Positions 1-4,455 of a DNA stretch of 7,001 bases are shown piece after piece. The notes under the pieces were generated by a model. That model ran no database searches. It saw only the letters and a program-made list of their open reading frames with translations, and was not told the origin of the DNA. This DNA comes from Clostridia bacterium (GTDB lineage Bacteria; Bacillota; Clostridia; Oscillospirales; CAG-272). Each line of letters opens with the position of its first letter. Position 1 is the stretch's first letter. The position numbers were made by a program, and so were the translations under genes. The stretch is from contig JAGBTR010000087.1 in assembly GCA_017631215.1 (NCBI GenBank), positions 1-7,001 of the forward strand, read 5' to 3'.

Positions 1-1574
1 ACTCCTTTTGCTGTCCTGCCGACGCCGAGTTTGTCCGTTTTGCCGCCGACTGCATCGAGGATATCGCTCGCTGCGGCGTGGATATGATCGTGTTCAACGA
101 CGATCTCCGCTTCAGTTATCTTTCTGTCCATTTGACCTGTCTTTGCGATCACCACATCGAGCTGCTTTGCCACGCCGTAGGTGAGAAGCTGACACGCGAG
201 GAGCTGGCCGACAAGATCTTGTCGGGTGGTGAAAACCGCTATCGAGATGCCTATCTCGCGCTCAATCAGACGGTCCTGACCAATTTTGCCAAAACGATGC
301 GCGAGCGAGTTGACCGCGTCGATCCCACCATCCGTATGGGCTTTTGTGCAGGCATGTCCTCTTGGGATATCGACGGCGATGCCTATACGCTTGCCAAGGC
401 GTTTGCCGGTAGCACACGTCCCTTCGTACGCTTGCTCGGTGCGCCTTATTGGGCGGTCAAGCGGAGCTGGGGCAACCGCTTGCAGGACGTCATCGAGCTG
501 ACGCGGATGGAGGCTGAATATTTCCCTTGCGGCGAGGTCGAATTGATCTCAGAGGGCGACGTTTGGCCAAGACCCCGTTCACAGTGTCCCGCCACGTTCC
601 TCGAGGGATACGATACAGCGCTGCGTGCTACACAACGCTTGGACGGCATTTTGAAAATTGCCTTGGATTATACGGCCCACCCTGATTATGAGAGCGGATA
701 CACACGCCTTCACGTTCGCAACAAGTCGTTGCACGCCCGCATAGAGACGGCCTTTGCCGGTAAAAAGAGCGTCGGGCTTCGCGTGTATGAATATCCGAAA
801 AAGGTTCGGACCATGCAAAACCCCAACGAGCTCGGCGAGCGTTACCGCCCCGATAACCTCTTTTTTTCCGAGGCGGCACGTCTGGTGGCAGGTCAAGGTG
901 TTCCCACTGTTTATGAAGGGGACGACTGTTGCGGTATCGCATTTGGAGAAAACGCGCGCCAGTTGCCCCGAGAGACCTTGAAGAACGGTATGATACTGGA
1001 TGCCGCCGCGGCCAAGATCCTGATGGATCGCGGCATCGACGTTGGCATCATATCGTTCGGTGCGCCGCGCACGCTCCTCAGCGAGCGCTTTCTTGAGAAC
1101 GGCAACCGCATCATCGCGTTCAATACGCTCTCGTATGAGATCGTCCTAAAGCCATCTGCCAAGGTGCTGAGCGTCGGTCTGGACAAGACGGGCGAGGCGC
1201 CCCTTTCCTTCGTTTACCAAAATAGCAACGGAGAGCGTTTTTTGGTGCTGAACATCTCTCCGCGCGGGAATGACACGCTGACCGCGCATTACGCGAGAGG
1301 TCAACAGATCCGCGACTTCGTCGGCAAGAGCTTCCCTGCACTCTGTACGGGTCATCCCGATTTGTACGTTCTGTGCAGCGAGGGCGGGCGAGGACTTGCG
1401 GTCGGTCTTTGGAATTTTAGCGCAGACCCCGCCTTTGAGCCCTCGGTCAAGCTGGGGCGCCATTACGATACCATCGAATGGATCGATGGCGGCGGCCGTC
1501 TTTGCGGTGATACCGTTCTCCTTGATGAGATCCCCGCACACGGATATGCGGGATTCGTCGTTTCGATCAAATAA
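1..1574 (+). CDS. Putative beta-galactosidase-like (GH-A type) glycoside hydrolase, C-terminal part
   Basis: The reading frame is open from the left edge (first full codon at 3) to a TAA at 1572-1574, so the start lies outside the window; a GTG at 78 is internal because coding-like sequence continues upstream of it. Seen: an Asp-Asp-x-Arg motif at 99-110 followed by Cys-x-Cys-x-His-His near 138-155, a Glu in the context SEGDVWPRPR (Glu at 552-554) and a later stretch VPTVYEGDDCCGIAFGENAR near 906-965. The motif LDAAAAKILMDRGIDVGI (about 999-1052) resembles the glutamine-amidotransferase-like middle domain of GH42-like beta-galactosidases, and the tail ending in GFVV resembles their C-terminal beta-sandwich. 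From memory of such proteins, the barrel would come first and the Glu could be a catalytic residue; this is inference. The likely role is hydrolysis of a glycoside; substrate and exact family are not determinable here. No signal peptide can be judged. The gene converges on polA across a shared terminator. The CDS is near certain, the family less so. Confidence 0.72.
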   Translation, partial: SFCCPADAEFVRFAADCIEDIARCGVDMIVFNDDLRFSYLSVHLTCLCDHHIELLCHAVGEKLTREELADKILSGGENRYRDAYLALNQTVLTNFAKTMRERVDRVDPTIRMGFCAGMSSWDIDGDAYTLAKAFAGSTRPFVRLLGAPYWAVKRSWGNRLQDVIELTRMEAEYFPCGEVELISEGDVWPRPRSQCPATFLEGYDTALRATQRLDGILKIALDYTAHPDYESGYTRLHVRNKSLHARIETAFAGKKSVGLRVYEYPKKVRTMQNPNELGERYRPDNLFFSEAARLVAGQGVPTVYEGDDCCGIAFGENARQLPRETLKNGMILDAAAAKILMDRGIDVGIISFGAPRTLLSERFLENGNRIIAFNTLSYEIVLKPSAKVLSVGLDKTGEAPLSFVYQNSNGERFLVLNISPRGNDTLTAHYARGQQIRDFVGKSFPALCTGHPDLYVLCSEGGRGLAVGLWNFSADPAFEPSVKLGRHYDTIEWIDGGGRLCGDTVLLDEIPAHGYAGFVVSIK

Positions 1575-1576
1575 GT

Positions 1577-1613
1577 AAGAAAGCTCCGAGCAGGATCTGC
1601 TCGGAGCTTTCTT
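1577..1613. terminator. Bidirectional intrinsic terminator between the glycosidase gene and polA
   Basis: A perfect 17-bp inverted repeat (left arm 1577-1593, right arm 1597-1613) encloses a 3-base loop GAT. It starts 3 bases after the upstream gene's stop codon and ends 1 base before the polA stop codon. On the plus strand the stem ends in CTTTCTT and runs into GTTATTT. On the minus strand it likewise ends in CTTTCTT, followed by ACTTATTT. Both directions therefore have a GC-rich core and a broken U-rich tail, which suits one hairpin ending two convergent transcripts. Neither tail is a pure run of T, so efficiency is uncertain. Confidence 0.9.
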
Positions 1614-1614
1614 G

Positions 1615-4170
1615 TTATTTCGCATCAAACCAATTCTCGCCCATCGCAATGCCGACGTCGAGCGGGACGGACAGCTTGACCGCGTTCTCCATCTCCTCGC
1701 GGAGCAAGGCGAGCGCCTCGTCGGCGCAAGACTTGTCTGCCTCGATGAGCAGCTCGTCGTGGACCTGCAGGATGAGCTTGGCGTCCATACCGCTCTCCTT
1801 GAGGCGGCGGTCGACCGCGATCATCGCGATCTTGATGATGTCGGCTGCCGAGCCCTGAATGGGGCTGTTCATCGCCACACGCTCACCAAAGCCGCGCACC
1901 ATCTTATTGGGCGAGGACAGCTCGGGGATATAGCGGCGGCGACCGAACATCGTTGTCACGAAGCCCTTTTCTGCCGCCTCTGCTTTGATATTCGTAAGAT
2001 ATTCGTCGATCTTGGGATAGGTGGCAAGGTAGCTGTCGATATACTCCTTGGCGGCCTTGCGTGAGATGTGCAGATCCTCTGCCAGCGAGAATTCGCCCAT
2101 ACCGTAAAGGATGCCGAAATTGATCGCCTTGGCAGATTTACGCATCTCGAGCGACACGTTCTCGGGCGCGATGCCAAAGACCTTGGCGGCGGTCGAGGTG
2201 TGGATGTCGGTACCGTCGCGGAAGGCAGCACACATATGCTCGTCATCCGTGATAGCCGCCATCAGACGAAGCTCGATCTGGGAATAGTCGGCGTCGATCA
2301 GCACGTAGCTCTCCTTGCTTGGCACGAAGAAGCGGCGCAACTCTCTGCCAAGCTCGGTGCGGATGGGAATGTTCTGCAGGTTAGGCTCTGCCGAGGAAAG
2401 ACGCCCCGTCACGGTGCCCGTCTGCTTGAAGTTGGTATGCACCTGCCCGTCCTCTCCGACTACGCGCAGAAGCCCCTCGACGTAGGTGCTCTTGAGCTTG
2501 GTCACCTGACGATAATCGAGGATATCCTCGATGACGGGATGATAGGGCGCGAGCTTTTGGAGGATCTCGGCACTGGTCGACCAGCTACCCGCCTTGGTCT
2601 TTTTGGGATAAGGCAGACGTAAGCCCTCCTCGCCAAACAGCATCTCACCGAGCTGCTTGGGAGAATTGAGGTTGAATTCCCTGCCCACGTAGCTGATGAC
2701 ACGGCTCTCCAGCTCCTTGGCAACGACATCAAGCTGATCGCCGTAGGCGCGGATGCCGTCACAGCACAGATGGAAGCCCTGCTTCTCCATATCGGCAAGC
2801 ACCGAAGCGAGCGGCATCTCGATATCGTAAAGGATGTGCGCCTGCTCGGTATCGGTCAGCTTGGCATTCAGAACGGGATACAGACGGTACGCAAGGCGCG
2901 CCTCGGGCTCGTCCTCACGCAGCACCTCGCCAAGATAGGAGAGCGAGAGTCGCTCGGTATCGAAAGCACCGTCGCCCGCGTTGATCACGTAGGCGGCGAG
3001 CATCGTATCAAAATAACAGTTGCGCCACGAGATACCAAGCGCATCGAGCGCGTGATAGAGCGTTTTGCAGTCGTGGCAGACGAGTTTCTTATGAGCGGAG
3101 AGGAAGGACGCAAGCGCGGCTTGATCTGCACCCGCAAGGGCGAGCGAATAAAGCGCCTTGCCGTCATAGAACTGCAACGCGCCGTCATTCAGCGCAAGGG
3201 CGAGCGGCTCGTCAGATGCGAGCGCGCCCAGCGTGTCAACGGTGATCTCGCGACACTCAAACGCCGCCTCGGTCGCCTCGTTGGGCTGTGCGGTGGGGGC
3301 GCTCTCGGTCAAGCTCAACCGTTTGATATGCGCGGAAAATTCCAGACGGGTGAACAGCTTGAGAGCCGCCGCGCGGTCAATGCCCTGCGTTGCATAAGCG
3401 TTCAGCGTTTCGTCCAGCGGCACCTCGCGGCAAATGCGAGCCAGCTTTTGCGAAAGATACGCACTCTCCTTGCCCGTCTCAAGCTTTTGGCGGTTGGATG
3501 GGGTGAGCTTGGCGGTTGGCAGTGCCTCGTATACACCGTCAAGCGAGCCGTAATCGGAGATCAGCTTGAGCGCCGTTTTCTCACCGATGCCCGCCACGCC
3601 TGGAATATGGTCGGACGTATCGCCCATCAGCGCCTTGACGTCGACAAACTGCGTGGGCTTCACGCCGTATTTATCGAAAAAGACCTGCTCGGTGAAGTCG
3701 ATCGTTTCGGTATTGGTGGCAAGCAGCACGTGGACGTTTTCGTCGATGAGCTGCAGCGCGTCGCGGTCTCCCGTCACAAGATAGCACTCCATTCCCTTCT
3801 CGGATGCCAAACGGGCGAGCGTGCCGAGGATATCGTCAGCCTCGTAGCCCGCAAGCTCGACAACGTGAAAGCCCAGCACCTCCGCGCACTGCTTGGCGGG
3901 AGCGAACTGCGCGAGCAGCTCCTCGGGCGTCGGTCGGCGGCCGGCCTTATATTCTGCATACATCTGGTGACGAAAGGTAGGCGCCTTGAGGTCAAACGCC
4001 ATCACCGCGTAATCGGGCGCGATCGCCTCAAAATGGCGGCTGACGATGTTGACAAGGCCATACAGCGCGTTGGTCGGCTGTCCGTCTCGCGTGGATAGGG
4101 CGCGAATGCCGTAAAACGCGCGGTTGAGGATACTGTTACCGTCAACGACCAAAACCTTTTGCTTGCTCAT
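1615..4170 (-). CDS. polA: DNA polymerase I, proofreading-deficient type
   Basis: DNA polymerase I, acting in the cytoplasm in primer removal, gap filling and excision repair; 851 residues, close to the usual length in Bacillota. The N-terminal 5' nuclease (about 1-290) shows VVDGN (Asp10), GYEADD (108-113), VTGDRD (132-137) and GDTSDHIPG (183-191), followed by the helix-hairpin-helix GVAGIGEKTA. The middle region (about 305-450) keeps the 3'-5' exonuclease fold (for example FDTMLAAYVIN near 387-397), but the DxE, NxxxD and YxxxD metal-binding motifs are not recognisable, so proofreading is probably absent. The polymerase domain has motif A DADYSQIELR (Asp628, steric-gate Glu633), motif B RxxxKxxxFxxxY (Arg677, Lys681, Phe685, Tyr689) and motif C QVHDE (His804, Asp805, Glu806). 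The ATG at 4168-4170 gives a start right at the domain edge, with a weak GAGAG 7 bases before it. It has its own promoter and terminator, so it is probably monocistronic. Confidence 0.98.
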   Translation of the reverse strand: MSKQKVLVVDGNSILNRAFYGIRALSTRDGQPTNALYGLVNIVSRHFEAIAPDYAVMAFDLKAPTFRHQMYAEYKAGRRPTPEELLAQFAPAKQCAEVLGFHVVELAGYEADDILGTLARLASEKGMECYLVTGDRDALQLIDENVHVLLATNTETIDFTEQVFFDKYGVKPTQFVDVKALMGDTSDHIPGVAGIGEKTALKLISDYGSLDGVYEALPTAKLTPSNRQKLETGKESAYLSQKLARICREVPLDETLNAYATQGIDRAAALKLFTRLEFSAHIKRLSLTESAPTAQPNEATEAAFECREITVDTLGALASDEPLALALNDGALQFYDGKALYSLALAGADQAALASFLSAHKKLVCHDCKTLYHALDALGISWRNCYFDTMLAAYVINAGDGAFDTERLSLSYLGEVLREDEPEARLAYRLYPVLNAKLTDTEQAHILYDIEMPLASVLADMEKQGFHLCCDGIRAYGDQLDVVAKELESRVISYVGREFNLNSPKQLGEMLFGEEGLRLPYPKKTKAGSWSTSAEILQKLAPYHPVIEDILDYRQVTKLKSTYVEGLLRVVGEDGQVHTNFKQTGTVTGRLSSAEPNLQNIPIRTELGRELRRFFVPSKESYVLIDADYSQIELRLMAAITDDEHMCAAFRDGTDIHTSTAAKVFGIAPENVSLEMRKSAKAINFGILYGMGEFSLAEDLHISRKAAKEYIDSYLATYPKIDEYLTNIKAEAAEKGFVTTMFGRRRYIPELSSPNKMVRGFGERVAMNSPIQGSAADIIKIAMIAVDRRLKESGMDAKLILQVHDELLIEADKSCADEALALLREEMENAVKLSVPLDVGIAMGENWFDAK

Positions 4171-4177
4171 ATCTGCA

Positions 4178-4182
4178 CTCTC
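4178..4182 (-). promoter_or_regulatory. Weak ribosome binding site of polA
   Basis: Read on the minus strand, GAGAG lies 7 bases before the polA ATG. It matches only part of the consensus AGGAGG, and no better candidate lies within 15 bases of the start. This implies modest translation initiation, in keeping with a housekeeping repair enzyme; that last step is inference. Confidence 0.5.
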
Positions 4183-4191
4183 TTGCTTTCC

Positions 4192-4210
4192 GACGGAGTC
4201 GCGCTCCGTC
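4192..4210 (-). other. Small hairpin in the polA leader
   Basis: A perfect 7-bp inverted repeat (GACGGAG at 4192-4198 and CTCCGTC at 4204-4210) has a 5-base loop. It lies in the predicted 5' untranslated leader of polA, between the predicted transcription start near 4222 and the start codon at 4170. There is no U-run after it on the minus strand, so it is not an attenuator of the usual kind. It may stabilise the 5' end of the transcript or be incidental. Confidence 0.4.
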
Positions 4211-4228
4211 TGTCTTCATTACGCTCAT

Positions 4229-4257
4229 AGTATACCACAAAGCACCTTCCGTGTCAA
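4229..4257 (-). promoter_or_regulatory. Sigma-A type promoter of polA
   Basis: On the minus strand, TTGACA (4257-4252) and TATACT (4234-4229) are separated by exactly 17 bases. The -35 is a perfect match and the -10 has one mismatch to TATAAT. Transcription would begin near 4222, giving a leader of about 52 bases. Its -35 element is 44 bases from the -35 of the divergent promoter. Confidence 0.88.
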
Positions 4258-4301
4258 GACGAACGCTGTGCAAGAAGCGGGCGTATTCTCTCTGATTTCT
4301 C

Positions 4302-4330
4302 TTGACAATCGAGTTTTTCTATATTATAAT
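4302..4330 (+). promoter_or_regulatory. Perfect-consensus sigma-A promoter of the secreted protein gene
   Basis: TTGACA (4302-4307) and TATAAT (4325-4330) are separated by 17 bases, the ideal arrangement for the vegetative sigma factor. The spacer end and the following bases to about 4348 are very AT-rich, in contrast to the GC-rich surroundings. Transcription would begin near 4337, giving a leader of roughly 47 bases. Both elements match consensus, so strong transcription is expected unless a repressor acts. The AT-rich stretch 4328-4348 contains AATTAA twice and could hold an operator, but no clear dyad is convincing. Confidence 0.92.
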
Positions 4331-4367
4331 TAAAATAATTAATATTAGTCGGTCCAAATACTACCCC

Positions 4368-4374
4368 AAAGGAG
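4368..4374 (+). promoter_or_regulatory. Strong ribosome binding site of the secreted protein gene
   Basis: AAAGGAG lies 9 bases before the ATG at 4384-4386. It is a strong match to the anti-Shine-Dalgarno sequence and fixes the start codon, which is followed directly by a signal peptide. Confidence 0.92.
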
Positions 4375-4383
4375 ATATCACGT

Positions 4384-4455
4384 ATGAAAAAAGGACTATC
4401 ACTGCTTCTTAGTATCCTGATGCTTCTCTCCTCACTGGTCTTGCCAACCGCCGCG
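4384..4455 (+). other. Sec signal peptide coding segment
   Basis: Residues 1-24 have a positive start (Lys2, Lys3), a hydrophobic core rich in Leu from residue 5 to 20, and PTAA just before Glu25, which suits signal peptidase I cleavage. The mature chain then begins with a Ser/Asp/Thr-rich stretch. There is no Cys in the first 30 residues, so it is not a lipoprotein. Confidence 0.85.

Noticed and set aside
78..80. GTG as the start of the first gene
   Set aside because: The frame stays open to the left edge with plausible barrel sequence leading into the Asp-Asp-x-Arg strand, and a start here would cut the barrel strand.
1146..1649. 167-codon minus-strand open frame spanning the end of the first gene, the terminator and the polA end
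   Set aside because: It runs through the terminator hairpin and is in register antisense to the glycosidase-like gene; its translation shows nothing recognisable.
2770..4098. 442-codon open frame on the plus strand inside polA
   Set aside because: It is antisense and in register with polA, which is unmistakable from its motifs; the frame ends where polA uses a rare CTA codon at residue 25. It has no domain of its own.
4192..4210. Riboswitch or attenuator in the polA leader
   Set aside because: The leader is only about 52 bases with a single 7-bp hairpin and no following U-run or conserved aptamer motif.
4320..4348. Inverted repeat or operator in the AT-rich stretch after the plus promoter
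   Set aside because: The apparent symmetry comes from low-complexity A and T runs with mismatches; no clean dyad of known operator type can be supported.
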